From Priestia megaterium (GTDB taxonomy: Bacteria; Bacillota; Bacilli; Bacillales; Bacillaceae_H), in NCBI GenBank assembly GCA_008180335.1, contig VTEF01000001.1, positions 746,636 through 810,635 on the forward strand: DNA of 64,000 bases, written 5' to 3'. Shown here piece after piece: positions 39,314 to 48,229 of this stretch (positions are counted from its first letter, which is position 1; each line of letters begins with the position of its first letter). The notes beneath the pieces were generated by a model, which saw nothing but the letters and a program-made list of their open reading frames with translations, did no database searches and was not told the origin of the DNA. Position numbers and translations under genes: made by a program.

Positions 39314-40189
39314 ATGATTGATTTTGGGAAAGTCGCAACAGCGATGGTAACGCCTTTTGATCATAAAGGAAATATTGATTTTGAAAAGACGACAAAACTT
39401 ATTAATTACTTAATTGATAACGGTTCGGATTCACTAGTTATTGCAGGTACAACAGGTGAATCGCCAACTTTATCAACAGAAGAGAAATTTGCATTGTTTC
39501 GTCATGCGGTAAAAGTGGCGGATGGCCGTGTGCCGATTGTTGCTGGAACAGGAAGTAATAATACGTATGCTTCTATTGAATTAACAAAAAAAGCACAAGA
39601 AATTGGTGTCGATGCTATTATGATCGTAGCACCTTATTACAACAAACCAAACCAAGAAGGATTATATCAACATTTTAGAGCAATTGCTGAAAGCACAAAA
39701 CTACCAGTGATGCTGTATAATATTCCAGGACGTTCGGTTGTTAACATGTCTGTCGATACCGTTGTACGTTTATCAAAACTTTCAAACGTTGTAGCGATTA
39801 AAGATGCAAGTGGAGATTTAGATGCAATGACAGCTATTATTGTAAATACAAGTGATGAATTTGCTCTGTATAGCGGTGACGACGGCTTAACATTACCTGT
39901 ACTGTCTATTGGAGGAAATGGAATTATCTCTGTTGCTTCACACGTACTCGGTAATGAAATGCAACAAATGGTTGCCGCATTTGAATCGGGGCAAGTTAAA
40001 GAAGCAGCAAAGATTCATGGTAAATTGTTACCTGTTATGAAATCTTTATTTGCAGCTCCAAGTCCTACTCCTGTTAAAACTGCTTTACAATTAAAAGGAT
40101 TGGATGTTGGTTCTGTACGTTTACCGCTCGTACCTTTAACAGAGGAAGAACGCGAAACGTTGATTCGTACATTAAATACGTTAGCTTAA
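39314..40189 (+). CDS. dapA: 4-hydroxy-tetrahydrodipicolinate synthase
   Basis: Condenses aspartate semialdehyde and pyruvate; product goes to DAP/lysine and, in sporulation, to DpaAB. TIM-barrel aldolase of 291 aa with GTTGESPTLS, the YNIPGR tyrosine and the Schiff-base Lys in AIKDASGD (about 163). ATG at 39314 follows AAGGAGTG; an upstream ATG at 39281 has no SD of its own. Confidence 0.97.
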   Translation: MIDFGKVATAMVTPFDHKGNIDFEKTTKLINYLIDNGSDSLVIAGTTGESPTLSTEEKFALFRHAVKVADGRVPIVAGTGSNNTYASIELTKKAQEIGVDAIMIVAPYYNKPNQEGLYQHFRAIAESTKLPVMLYNIPGRSVVNMSVDTVVRLSKLSNVVAIKDASGDLDAMTAIIVNTSDEFALYSGDDGLTLPVLSIGGNGIISVASHVLGNEMQQMVAAFESGQVKEAAKIHGKLLPVMKSLFAAPSPTPVKTALQLKGLDVGSVRLPLVPLTEEERETLIRTLNTLA

Positions 40190-40193
40190 GGTA

Positions 40194-40241
40194 GTCATCT
40201 ATCATTGCTTTATCAATAAAGTGATGATAGATGGCTTTTTT
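40194..40241 (+). terminator. Terminator after dapA
   Basis: GTCATCTATCAT (40194-40205) pairs with ATGATAGATGGC (40224-40235), one G-U, followed by TTTTTT. Confidence 0.9.
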
Positions 40242-40275
40242 GTTGAACTTTATATACTAGACAACATGAAATTGC

Positions 40276-40305
40276 TTGTGTTCCATTTCTTACATCAGTT
40301 ATAAT
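40276..40305 (+). promoter_or_regulatory. Probable sigma-A promoter of rnjB
   Basis: TTGTGT (40276-40281), 18-bp spacer and a perfect TATAAT (40300-40305), about 50 bp before the rnjB start. Confidence 0.6.
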
Positions 40306-40355
40306 GGAAACAAATGAAATTGTGAGCGGGTTTTAGACTGTAGGAGGAAACGGCA

Positions 40356-42020
40356 TTGGAAAAAAAGACAGAAAATATTAAAATTTCAGCCTTGGGCGGT
40401 GTAGGAGAAATAGGTAAAAATATGTATATTGTTGAAATTAATGATGATATATATATTTTAGACGCAGGATCTAAAATTCCTGGAGGAGAAATGTTAGGAA
40501 TCGACATTGTTATTCCCGACTTTTCATATTTAGTTGAAAACAAAGATCGAGTGAAAGCGGTTTTATTGACACATGGTCATGAGGAACAGATTGGTGCAAT
40601 ACCTTTTATTTTAAAAAAGTTAGAGGCTCCTGTTTATGGGACAGAATTAACCATTTCATTAGTAAAAGAAAAATTAAAGGAACATGGCTTTACAAATTTT
40701 TCACTTTTGCAATCTATTAATCCATCAACTATATTGACATTGGGAGAGATAAGTGTTTCATTTTTTAGAACACATCATAGCATTCCAGACTCGGTAGGGA
40801 TTTGCCTTCATACAAATCAAGGTATTATCGTCCATACTGGTGATTTCAAATTTGATCAAAATCCCGTAGGCTTGTATAAACCTGAAATTGGCAAGATGGC
40901 AGCGATTGGTGAAAAAGATGTGCTATGTTTGCTTTCAGATAGTACAAATGCTGAAAGGCCTGGCTATACTGTCTCAGAGGCAGTTATCGGCCAAGAAATT
41001 TCAGATGCATTTTATAATACGAAAGGTCGGATTATTGTAGCAACATATAGTGCTAATATTAATCGGATTCAGCAGGTTATTAATGCTGCGCATGAGCATA
41101 ACCGTAAGCTTGCCATTGTTGGTCGAAGCATGATGAAGACAATTGAAATTGCTATTGAGCTCGGACATCTATACGTGCCTGAAGAAACAATTATTCAAGT
41201 ACAGAAATTACGCGATATTCTAGACCAAGAAGTAGCGATATTAACAACTGGCCATCAAGGAGAACCGATGGCTGCATTAAGCCGCATGGCGAAGCAATCT
41301 CATAAATTAGTGAACATTAAAAAAGATGATACAATATTAATTGCTGCAACACCAATTCCAGGTCATGAAACCATATTTTCTAAAGTCATTGATTTAGTTA
41401 GCCGAATTGGAGCGAATGTTGTGTACGGTCAGAAACAAATACATGCTTCTGGTCACGGTAGTCAAGAAGAATTAAAATTTATGATTAATTTAATGAAACC
41501 ACGATATGTTATTCCTGTTAATGGGGAATACCGTATGCAAAAAGCGCATGCAAAGCTTGCTAAGCAAGTAGGAGTTGAAGAGGATCATATCTTTATTCTT
41601 GATAAAGGGGACGTTATTGAATTTAAAGATGGTTGTATGCGACCAAACGGACGTATTTTCGCAGGTAACACATTAATTGATGGATTAGGTGTAGGAGATA
41701 TTGGCAACATTGTTCTGCGGGATCGTCGACTTCTATCGCAGGATGGAATTGTAACTGTTGTTGTCACGATTAATAAAAAACAACGAACGGTCGTAGCTGG
41801 ACCAGAAATTATTTCTCGTGGATTTGTTTACGTAAGAGAGTCAGAGGCGTTACTAGATGAAGCTGTCAAACTAGTCGACGAAATTTTAGCAAAATGTATG
41901 GAAGAAAAAGTGATTGAATGGTCATCTTTAAAGCTGAAGATGCGCGAAACACTTAATCAGTTCTTGTTTGAGAAGACAAGACGAAAGCCAATGATTTTAC
42001 CAATCATTATGGAGATTTAA
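40356..42020 (+). CDS. rnjB: Ribonuclease J2
   Basis: Beta-lactamase/beta-CASP RNase, 554 aa, with C-terminal domain. The metal motif reads HGHEEQIG instead of the HGHEDHIG of RNase J1, losing a metal-binding Asp and His. This is characteristic of the weakly active J2 partner (B. subtilis J2 has HGHDENIG). GDFKFDQNP, SDSTNAERPG and SGHGSQEELK are conserved. TTG start at 40356 after AGGAGG. It follows the DAP genes as in B. subtilis (ymfA). Confidence 0.94.
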   Translation: MEKKTENIKISALGGVGEIGKNMYIVEINDDIYILDAGSKIPGGEMLGIDIVIPDFSYLVENKDRVKAVLLTHGHEEQIGAIPFILKKLEAPVYGTELTISLVKEKLKEHGFTNFSLLQSINPSTILTLGEISVSFFRTHHSIPDSVGICLHTNQGIIVHTGDFKFDQNPVGLYKPEIGKMAAIGEKDVLCLLSDSTNAERPGYTVSEAVIGQEISDAFYNTKGRIIVATYSANINRIQQVINAAHEHNRKLAIVGRSMMKTIEIAIELGHLYVPEETIIQVQKLRDILDQEVAILTTGHQGEPMAALSRMAKQSHKLVNIKKDDTILIAATPIPGHETIFSKVIDLVSRIGANVVYGQKQIHASGHGSQEELKFMINLMKPRYVIPVNGEYRMQKAHAKLAKQVGVEEDHIFILDKGDVIEFKDGCMRPNGRIFAGNTLIDGLGVGDIGNIVLRDRRLLSQDGIVTVVVTINKKQRTVVAGPEIISRGFVYVRESEALLDEAVKLVDEILAKCMEEKVIEWSSLKLKMRETLNQFLFEKTRRKPMILPIIMEI

Positions 42021-42047
42021 AAAGCCTTCTACATAGAAGGCTTTTTT
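42021..42047 (+). terminator. Terminator after rnjB
   Basis: AAAGCCTTCTA (42021-42031) pairs with TAGAAGGCTTT (42034-42044); the second arm merges into a T run. Confidence 0.9.
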
Positions 42048-42194
42048 ATTTATGCGCAAAAACAGCCGCCGCTCACTAATTTGCGAATAAGATCAATAAG
42101 TAAAAGAGGTGTAAGACTAGTTCAAAAAAGTTTGGGATTTAATAAGCAAGAAACGTTCATACTAACAGTACTACTGTGTGAAAGGAGTTAGAGT

Positions 42195-42953
42195 ATGTTT
42201 CATAAAAATGAAGAACAGTCATCTGAAACAGCACCACAACAACCTGATAAAAATGAAGAAAATAAAGGTGGTATTATTGATAAAATTCAACAGCTTGGGC
42301 AGACCAATGTTGCTCAACTTCCTCAGGATTCAAAAATTCACTGTTTAACAATTGTGGGACAGGTAGAGGGCCATATGCAACTTCCGCCTCAAAATAAAAC
42401 AACAAAATATGAACATGTAATCCCTCAGATTGTAGCAATTGAACAAAATCCTCAAATAGAAGGATTATTAATTATTTTAAATACAGTTGGTGGGGATGTG
42501 GAAGCAGGACTAGCTATTGCTGAAATGATTGCGTCTTTATCAAAGCCGTCGGTATCTATTGTATTAGGCGGGGGACATTCAATTGGTGTGCCAATTGCTG
42601 TTTCAACTGACTATTCATTTATCGCTGGTACAGCAACAATGACCATTCATCCGATTCGCTTAACTGGGCTTGTTATTGGTGTTCCTCAAACATTCGAATA
42701 CTTAGATAAAATGCAAGAGCGCGTTGTTAATTTTGTAACAGAACACTCACATGTGACGGAAGAAAAGTTTAAAGAACTCATGTTTTCAAAAGGTAACTTA
42801 ACAAGGGACATTGGAACAAATGTAGTAGGAGCAGATGCTGTAGAATATGGATTAATTGACGAAGTAGGTGGAGTGGGTCAAGCCATTCAAAAGCTAAATG
42901 AATTAATTGAACAAAAAGGCCAATATAAGGAGGGGAGTCAATTATTGCAATGA
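42195..42953 (+). CDS. tepA: TepA, ClpP-like translocation-enhancing protein
   Basis: ClpP/SppA-fold serine peptidase homologue, 252 aa. The nucleophile Ser is in GGGHSIGVP (about 129) and the His in MTIHPIRL (about 152). The N-terminal 40 residues are low-complexity and polar. In B. subtilis TepA (YmfB) affects protein secretion and degrades spore SASPs on germination in some reports. It overlaps ylzJ by 4 bp. Confidence 0.92.
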   Translation: MFHKNEEQSSETAPQQPDKNEENKGGIIDKIQQLGQTNVAQLPQDSKIHCLTIVGQVEGHMQLPPQNKTTKYEHVIPQIVAIEQNPQIEGLLIILNTVGGDVEAGLAIAEMIASLSKPSVSIVLGGGHSIGVPIAVSTDYSFIAGTATMTIHPIRLTGLVIGVPQTFEYLDKMQERVVNFVTEHSHVTEEKFKELMFSKGNLTRDIGTNVVGADAVEYGLIDEVGGVGQAIQKLNELIEQKGQYKEGSQLLQ

Positions 42954-43165
42954 TACTTTATACAATGATGCCACAAGAACTTATTTATCCCGACGAGAAC
43001 ACTGAGAAGCAATTCGCCAAGCAAAAAATGATAGAATGCGAAGGCATACCCGTTATTGTGGAAGAGAACGCACAGGGACAAAAACAAATTATCAGGATTT
43101 TAAGTACAGATCCTCAGCATTATCTGCACGATAAATATTATCCTGGTCAAATTTTGTCGCAATGA
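42950..43165 (+). CDS. ylzJ: YlzJ-like protein
   Basis: A 71-aa protein of the YlzJ family ([10 protein letters not shown] at the N-terminus, [14 protein letters not shown] at the C-terminus), always coupled to tepA in Bacillus. ATGA overlap with tepA implies co-translation. Function unknown. No signal peptide or membrane segment. Confidence 0.9.
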   Translation: MILYTMMPQELIYPDENTEKQFAKQKMIECEGIPVIVEENAQGQKQIIRILSTDPQHYLHDKYYPGQILSQ

Positions 43166-43192
43166 TTTCAGTATAATTATAAACAGCTTTTA

Positions 43193-43201
43193 TGGTATAA
43201 T
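43193..43201 (+). promoter_or_regulatory. Extended -10 promoter element upstream of spoIIIE
   Basis: TGGTATAAT matches the extended -10 (TGnTATAAT) exactly. The -35 is poor. Initiation near 43208 would place the hairpin at 43218-43242 directly in the first 35 nt of transcript. Confidence 0.5.
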
Positions 43202-43217
43202 GAAGAGTGAGAATGTT

Positions 43218-43242
43218 GCAGCCTTTATTTGGCTGCTTTTTT
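43218..43242 (+). terminator. Terminator/attenuator before spoIIIE
   Basis: GCAGCC (43218-43223) pairs with GGCTGC (43231-43236), followed by TTTTTT. It ends ylzJ transcription and also lies just downstream of a possible promoter. Confidence 0.8.
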
Positions 43243-43298
43243 ATTCAATCTATGAAATAAGAAAATCAACACAGTGACACGTTGATTGGAGTGGAAAA

Positions 43299-45653
43299 AT
43301 GGCAAAGAAAAAGAAAAGAGGACAATTTAAAAAAGAAGAGTGGAAACGTATTTTAAGGTTTGAACTTATTGGTTTATTTTTATTAGCCTTAACGTTAATT
43401 GCAATGGCTGAATTAGGGGCAGTAGGTCAAGCGCTTGTCCTACTTGTAAGATTGTTTATTGGCGAGTGGTACATGTTAAGTCTACTCGGAATTTTAGTGC
43501 TTTCAGGTTATATTATTTGGAAGAGATCTTTACCTCCGTTTTTAACGAGACAGTTAGTCGGTACATATTTAATTATTTTAGCAATCTTGTTATTCAGTCA
43601 TGTCACATTATTTCAAAATTTATCAAAAAATGGGACATTTACAGACCCCTCTGTTATTTTAAATACCTGGGATTTGTATATGTTAGAAGCTACTGGTGAA
43701 ACCGACCGAAGCGATCTCGGTGGCGGAATGATTGGGGCTGTCATGTTCGCGATGTTCTATTACTTATTTGATAGTCTAGGAACCGAGTTAATCGCTTCCT
43801 TGCTGATCGTAATTGGTGTTTTATTAATTACAGGGCGTTCGCTTCATGAAACATTGAGGAAAGTATTATCACCGCTTGTTCGATTTTTAGTTACAGAAGT
43901 AAAAGAAGGCTGGGAGGATATTACGAATTGGCTACAAAAAAAGAAGCAAGTGCCGAAGACAAAACAAAAACGAAAACGAGAAAGTTTGCCTCAAGACGAA
44001 GGGGATTCGGATACAGATTCTGAAGCTGAACCGTTAATTTCACAGCCGCCAATTATTGAGCATTTTAATTACGAGGAACAAGAGCCAGCGGTGCCTCCGG
44101 CTAAGCCGATACAGAAAGAAAACATAGAACAACAAGCAGTAAAAGCACAGCCAGTAAAAAAGGAAGTACAACCACAAGAACAAGAAGAGAAAGCGCCTAT
44201 TATTTCATTTGTGGAAACAGAGAATACCGATTATGAATTACCACCTATCCATCTGCTGACAATGCCTAAAAAAAGTAATCAGGCTAAAGAACGTAAAAAT
44301 ATTTACAAAAATGCTGAAAAACTTGAAAAAACATTTCAAAGTTTTGGTGTAAAGGCTAAAGTAGCGAAAGTGCATTTAGGCCCAGCGGTCACAAAATATG
44401 AAGTATATCCTGATGTTGGGGTGAAAGTAAGTAAAATTGTCAATTTAAGTGATGATTTAGCCCTCGCATTAGCAGCAAAAGATATTCGAATTGAAGCTCC
44501 GATTCCAGGGAAATCAGCTGTAGGAATTGAAGTGCCGAATGAGGAAGTAGCGATGGTGTCACTTCGTGAAGTCCTCGAAGCAAAAGAAAATATGCAGCCT
44601 AACAAAAAATTACTTGTGGGCTTAGGCAGAGATATTTCTGGTGAGGCGGTATTAGCAGAATTGAATAAAATGCCGCATATGCTTGTGGCTGGAGCAACAG
44701 GAAGTGGAAAAAGTGTATGTATTAACGGAATTATTATTAGCATTCTTATGAGAACAAAACCTCATGAAGTGAAATTAATGATGATTGATCCAAAAATGGT
44801 TGAATTAAATATGTATAATGGTATTCCTCATTTATTAGCACCTGTTGTCACAGATCCAAAAAAAGCGTCACAAGCACTGAAGAAAGTTGTTAGTGAAATG
44901 GAACGCCGCTATGAATTATTTTCACATAGCGGTACACGAAACATTGAAGGATACAATGAATTAGTAAAAAGGCAAAATGATGAATCAGATGCAAAACAGC
45001 CATCATTGCCTTATATTGTTGTCATTGTCGATGAGTTAGCAGACTTAATGATGGTGGCATCTTCAGATGTAGAAGATTCAATCACGCGTCTTGCACAGAT
45101 GGCACGCGCAGCAGGCATTCATTTAATTATTGCAACGCAGCGTCCTTCTGTTGACGTCATTACCGGTGTTATTAAAGCCAATATTCCTTCTCGTATTGCA
45201 TTCAGTGTTTCCTCTCAAACTGATTCACGTACAATATTAGACATGGGTGGAGCAGAGAAGCTGCTTGGACGAGGTGACATGCTCTTTATGCCAGTTGGTG
45301 CATCGAAACCAGTTCGTGTACAAGGCGCATTTTTATCAGATGAAGAGGTAGAAGAGATTGTAAATTTTGTGATTGGACAGCAAAAAGCACAGTATCAAGA
45401 AAACATGATTCCAACTGATGCACCTGAGCAAGTAGAAGATTTTGCTGACGACTTATACGATGAGGCCGTACAGCTTGTCGCAGAAATGCAAACAGCATCT
45501 GTTTCGATGCTTCAGCGCCGCTTTCGTATAGGCTATAATCGAGCAGCCCGATTAATCGATGCAATGGAAGAACGTGGTGTTGTAGGTCCGTATGAAGGAA
45601 GCAAACCAAGATCTGTTCTTGTTGCTCAGCAAAATGAAGATGTAGGGTCGTAG
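43299..45653 (+). CDS. spoIIIE: SpoIIIE/FtsK-type DNA translocase
   Basis: Septal DNA pump that moves the chromosome into the forespore. 784 aa: four N-terminal membrane segments (about 25-185), an acidic/Gln-rich linker (185-320), the RecA-like motor with Walker [10 protein letters not shown] (about 464-472) and Walker [12 protein letters not shown], and a C-terminal gamma winged helix ([29 protein letters not shown]) that reads SRS sequences. An AATCAAC/GTTGATT hairpin (43264-43287) abuts the SD. Confidence 0.96.
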   Translation: MAKKKKRGQFKKEEWKRILRFELIGLFLLALTLIAMAELGAVGQALVLLVRLFIGEWYMLSLLGILVLSGYIIWKRSLPPFLTRQLVGTYLIILAILLFSHVTLFQNLSKNGTFTDPSVILNTWDLYMLEATGETDRSDLGGGMIGAVMFAMFYYLFDSLGTELIASLLIVIGVLLITGRSLHETLRKVLSPLVRFLVTEVKEGWEDITNWLQKKKQVPKTKQKRKRESLPQDEGDSDTDSEAEPLISQPPIIEHFNYEEQEPAVPPAKPIQKENIEQQAVKAQPVKKEVQPQEQEEKAPIISFVETENTDYELPPIHLLTMPKKSNQAKERKNIYKNAEKLEKTFQSFGVKAKVAKVHLGPAVTKYEVYPDVGVKVSKIVNLSDDLALALAAKDIRIEAPIPGKSAVGIEVPNEEVAMVSLREVLEAKENMQPNKKLLVGLGRDISGEAVLAELNKMPHMLVAGATGSGKSVCINGIIISILMRTKPHEVKLMMIDPKMVELNMYNGIPHLLAPVVTDPKKASQALKKVVSEMERRYELFSHSGTRNIEGYNELVKRQNDESDAKQPSLPYIVVIVDELADLMMVASSDVEDSITRLAQMARAAGIHLIIATQRPSVDVITGVIKANIPSRIAFSVSSQTDSRTILDMGGAEKLLGRGDMLFMPVGASKPVRVQGAFLSDEEVEEIVNFVIGQQKAQYQENMIPTDAPEQVEDFADDLYDEAVQLVAEMQTASVSMLQRRFRIGYNRAARLIDAMEERGVVGPYEGSKPRSVLVAQQNEDVGS

Positions 45654-45705
45654 CCTTATAGAAAAGAGAATAAAAGTACAGGTAGTTATCTTCATAACGA
45701 ACATG

Positions 45706-45742
45706 AAAAAGAGACTTAAACAACAAGTTTAAGTCTCTTTTT
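45706..45742. terminator. Bidirectional terminator after spoIIIE
   Basis: AAAGAGACTTAAAC (45708-45721) and GTTTAAGTCTCTTT (45727-45740) form a perfect 14-bp stem. It has T runs on both strands, so it could also end transcription from the - strand. Confidence 0.9.
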
Positions 45743-45793
45743 CGTTATCTTGCTTTTTACCTCGGCTGCTAAACGGCTGAGTGTATTACAGCA

Positions 45794-45964
45794 TCAACCA
45801 TATTTAGGTATAGATTTGTAATGCTTGGGTGATTTAAATAAAAATAATAAAATAGAAAATGTGTTACCACAAATAGCTAAGATAAAAACGAATAATTTTA
45901 TTATTTTAAAATGAAACATACGTCTTTTTTTGTTTTGTAAGCTCTTTCTATCGTTATTAGACAT
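45794..45964 (-). CDS. Possible 56-aa membrane microprotein
   Basis: A 57-codon frame on the - strand in the 481-bp spoIIIE-ymfC gap. The predicted product has a basic N-terminus (NKKRR), one hydrophobic span (IIKLFVFILAICG to SILLFLF) and a basic tail, a plausible single-pass topology. A TTGACA (45987-45992) and TATCAT (45966-45971) on the - strand are 15 bp apart, which would put initiation inside the frame; an internal Met codon at 45919-45917 would leave 41 aa. No SD is clear. The convergent bidirectional terminator is the only supporting context. It could be chance in AT-rich DNA. Confidence 0.25.
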   Translation of the reverse strand: MSNNDRKSLQNKKRRMFHFKIIKLFVFILAICGNTFSILLFLFKSPKHYKSIPKYG

Positions 45965-46052
45965 GATGATATAAAAAAATACTTATTGTCAATGTTTTTT
46001 AAAAAGAATTAAAATTTTTTACATAAAATTAATATAACCTATTTATTTATTT

Positions 46053-46079
46053 ATCGAAAAATGATATATTATTTTCGAT
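46053..46079 (+). promoter_or_regulatory. Inverted repeat upstream of ymfC
   Basis: ATCGAAAA (46053-46060) and TTTTCGAT (46072-46079) flank an 11-bp AT core containing a possible -10 (TATATT, 46065-46070). Candidate operator or promoter-overlapping site. Confidence 0.45.
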
Positions 46080-46091
46080 TAAAGAGTCGAA

Positions 46092-46107
46092 CATCAGAGG
46101 TCTGATG
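46092..46107 (+). promoter_or_regulatory. Palindrome in the ymfC leader, candidate GntR operator
   Basis: CATCAGA-GG-TCTGATG is a perfect 7-bp dyad with a 2-bp centre, 27 bp before the ymfC start. Its size fits sites bound by dimeric GntR/HutC regulators; binding by YmfC is inferred from position only. Confidence 0.45.
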
Positions 46108-46134
46108 ACTAGTTTAGGGTATGGAGGAAGCGCA

Positions 46135-46860
46135 ATGTCTATTCGAACGGATAATCGGCACTTGTATTTACAAGTAATTGATAAAATTAAACAAAATATT
46201 GAACAAGGAATTTTTAAAGAAAAAGAAAGACTTCCATCTGAGTTTGATTTATCAAAACAGTTAGGTGTAAGCCGAGCAACGTTGCGTGAGGCACTTCGCA
46301 TTTTAGAGGAAGAAAGTGTCATTGTTCGTCGGCATGGTGTCGGAACATTTGTAAATACAAAGCCGACTTTTCTTTCAGGTATCGAGCAGTTAAATAGTAT
46401 AACACATATGATTGAACAAGCTGGCATGAAAGCTGGAACGATTTTTTTGTCCTCTCAAGTACAAGTTGCATCAGAGAACGACGTTACCCGCTTTAATTGT
46501 TCAATTGATGATCAAATCCTGTTTGTAGAACGTGTGAGAACAGCGGACGGTGAGCCGGTAGTTTATTGTATGGACAAAGTGCCGCAAGAATTTTTGCCAG
46601 ATAACTTTGAATATAAGCAAGAATCTCTACTAGAAATTCTAGAGAAACAAGCTGGAAAGCATATTTCATATGCAGTCGCTCATATTGAGCCTGTCGGCTA
46701 TCATGAAAAAGTGTCACCTATTTTACAATGCAATCCTGAAACAGCTTTGCTTGTGTTAAAACAAATGCACTATGATCAGCATGATGAACCAATTTTATAT
46801 TCAATCAATTACTTCAAAGCAGATCAGTTTAGTTTCCAAGTTCTTCGGAAGCGGGTTTAA
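46135..46860 (+). CDS. ymfC: GntR/HutC-family transcriptional regulator YmfC
   Basis: A 241-aa regulator (same size as B. subtilis YmfC). N-terminal GntR winged helix ([26 protein letters not shown], then [15 protein letters not shown]) and a C-terminal UTRA ligand-binding domain (from about 90). ATG at 46135 follows GGAGG; an upstream start at 46105 is rejected. It stands directly before the nup transporter, so a role in nucleoside response is plausible but not shown. Confidence 0.9.
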   Translation: MSIRTDNRHLYLQVIDKIKQNIEQGIFKEKERLPSEFDLSKQLGVSRATLREALRILEEESVIVRRHGVGTFVNTKPTFLSGIEQLNSITHMIEQAGMKAGTIFLSSQVQVASENDVTRFNCSIDDQILFVERVRTADGEPVVYCMDKVPQEFLPDNFEYKQESLLEILEKQAGKHISYAVAHIEPVGYHEKVSPILQCNPETALLVLKQMHYDQHDEPILYSINYFKADQFSFQVLRKRV

Positions 46861-46913
46861 AAATTTTTAGTTTTGTTGTCAGAAAGTTATTAACAATTAA
46901 AAAGCAGGCTTTT

Positions 46914-46944
46914 AAGGAGGTGTATGGCGGTTAAGCATAATTAG
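46914..46944 (+). other. Orphan Shine-Dalgarno and six-codon ORF before nupN
   Basis: AAGGAGGTG (46914-46922) matches the anti-SD over nine bases but no normal gene starts there. An ATG at 46924 begins a six-codon frame (MAVKHN) ending in TAG at 46942-46944, 45 bp before nupN. The SD-to-ATG spacing is short (3 nt). It may be a leader peptide or a ribosome standby site. Confidence 0.25.
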
Positions 46945-46989
46945 AATTGAACTGATTTATACTTTTAAATTATTCAGGGGGTTAAAAAA

Positions 46990-48075
46990 ATGACAAAACG
47001 TAAATATGGATTAGCATTATCACTTGTATTAGCAGCAGGGACACTCTTGAGTGCCTGTGGATCTAGTGATTCAGGAAGTGGAGATAGCGGTGATAAAAAA
47101 GCAACTGATTTTAAAGTAGGGATGGTTACTGATACTGGCGGTGTGGATGATAAATCATTTAACCAATCAGCATGGGAAGGTCTTACGAAATTTGGTAAAG
47201 ATAATGGATTAGAAGAAGGGACAGGCTATAAATATCTTCAGTCTACAGAACAAGCTGAATACCAAAGCAACTTATCAACATTTGCGGAAGCGGGCTATGA
47301 TCTTACTTACGGTATTGGTTTCTTATTAAAAGAAGACATTAAGAAAGTGGCTGAACAATATCCAGATTCACATTTTGCATTAGTAGACGATACGTTAAAG
47401 GCTGAGAAGCTAGATAATGTAGCAAGCATTTTATTTAAAGAAGAACAAGGTTCTTTCTTAGTTGGGGTAGTAGCAGCAAAGCAAACAAAAACAAACAAGA
47501 TTGGTTTCATAGGCGGAGTGGAATCTCCATTAATTAAGAAGTTTGAAAATGGATTTAAAGCTGGTGTGAAATCTGTAAAGCCAGATGCTGAAATAGTTGT
47601 GCAATATGCAGAAGATTTTAATGCGCCAGAAAAAGGATCAGCAATTGCATCAACGATGTACAGTCAAGGTGCTGACATTATCTACCATGCAGCAGGTGGA
47701 ACTGGAAATGGTGTGTTCACTGATGCGAAAAACCGCAAGAAAAAAGGTGAAGACGTTTGGGTAATCGGTGTTGACCGTGACCAACATCAAGAAGGTATGC
47801 CAGAGAACGTTACGTTAACATCAATGGTTAAGCGTGTAGATGTTGCTGTTGAAGAAGTAGCAAAACAATCAAAAGATGGCCAGTTCCCGGGTGGAGAAGA
47901 AGTTGTATTTGGTCTTGAAGAAGACGGAGTTGGCATCGCACCTACAATGGATAACGTAAGTGAAGAGTCTAAACAAGCAGTAGAAGACTACAAACAAAAA
48001 ATTCTAGATGGTGAAATTACAGTACCAGCTACGGATGATGAATACAAAGAGTTTGAAAAAACAATTAAAAAATAA
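46990..48075 (+). CDS. nupN: BMP-family nucleoside-binding lipoprotein
   Basis: Substrate-binding lipoprotein of a BmpDEFG/NupNOPQ ABC transporter, 361 aa. Signal peptide with lipobox LSAC (Cys near 23), then a Gly/Ser-rich linker and a Bmp domain (VGMVTDTGGVDDKSFNQSAW, IYHAAGGTGNGVF). B. subtilis NupN (YufN) serves guanosine uptake, but the exact substrate here is not visible. SD CAGGGGGTT precedes the ATG. Confidence 0.93.
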   Translation: MTKRKYGLALSLVLAAGTLLSACGSSDSGSGDSGDKKATDFKVGMVTDTGGVDDKSFNQSAWEGLTKFGKDNGLEEGTGYKYLQSTEQAEYQSNLSTFAEAGYDLTYGIGFLLKEDIKKVAEQYPDSHFALVDDTLKAEKLDNVASILFKEEQGSFLVGVVAAKQTKTNKIGFIGGVESPLIKKFENGFKAGVKSVKPDAEIVVQYAEDFNAPEKGSAIASTMYSQGADIIYHAAGGTGNGVFTDAKNRKKKGEDVWVIGVDRDQHQEGMPENVTLTSMVKRVDVAVEEVAKQSKDGQFPGGEEVVFGLEEDGVGIAPTMDNVSEESKQAVEDYKQKILDGEITVPATDDEYKEFEKTIKK

Positions 48076-48111
48076 TTAAAAGTCACGCTGTTTTACAGCT
48101 AGATAAGGTAG

Positions 48112-48139
48112 AAAAGGCTAGTGATACACTAGCCTTTTT
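48112..48139 (+). terminator. Terminator between nupN and nupO
   Basis: AAAAGGCTAGTG (48112-48123) pairs with CACTAGCCTTTT (48127-48138), loop ATA, with T run. It would give more binding-protein mRNA than permease mRNA, as is common in ABC importer operons. Confidence 0.88.
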
Positions 48140-48229
48140 CATAGCCTTTAAGAGAGTTGAAGACTATATAACTATAACGTTACAAAACTTTCAACAGCAA
48201 CATTTATATACAAATGGGGAGTGAATAGA

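Larger units (their letters stand above)
45743..46134 (+). other. AT-rich gap between spoIIIE and ymfC
   Basis: About 390 bp, strongly AT-rich. It holds the possible - strand microprotein frame and, near ymfC, two palindromes. I see no other gene in it. Confidence 0.6.

Noticed and set aside
46947-46976. TTGAAC...TATTCA as a nupN promoter
   Set aside because: Initiation would fall after the nupN SD, leaving no ribosome-binding site.
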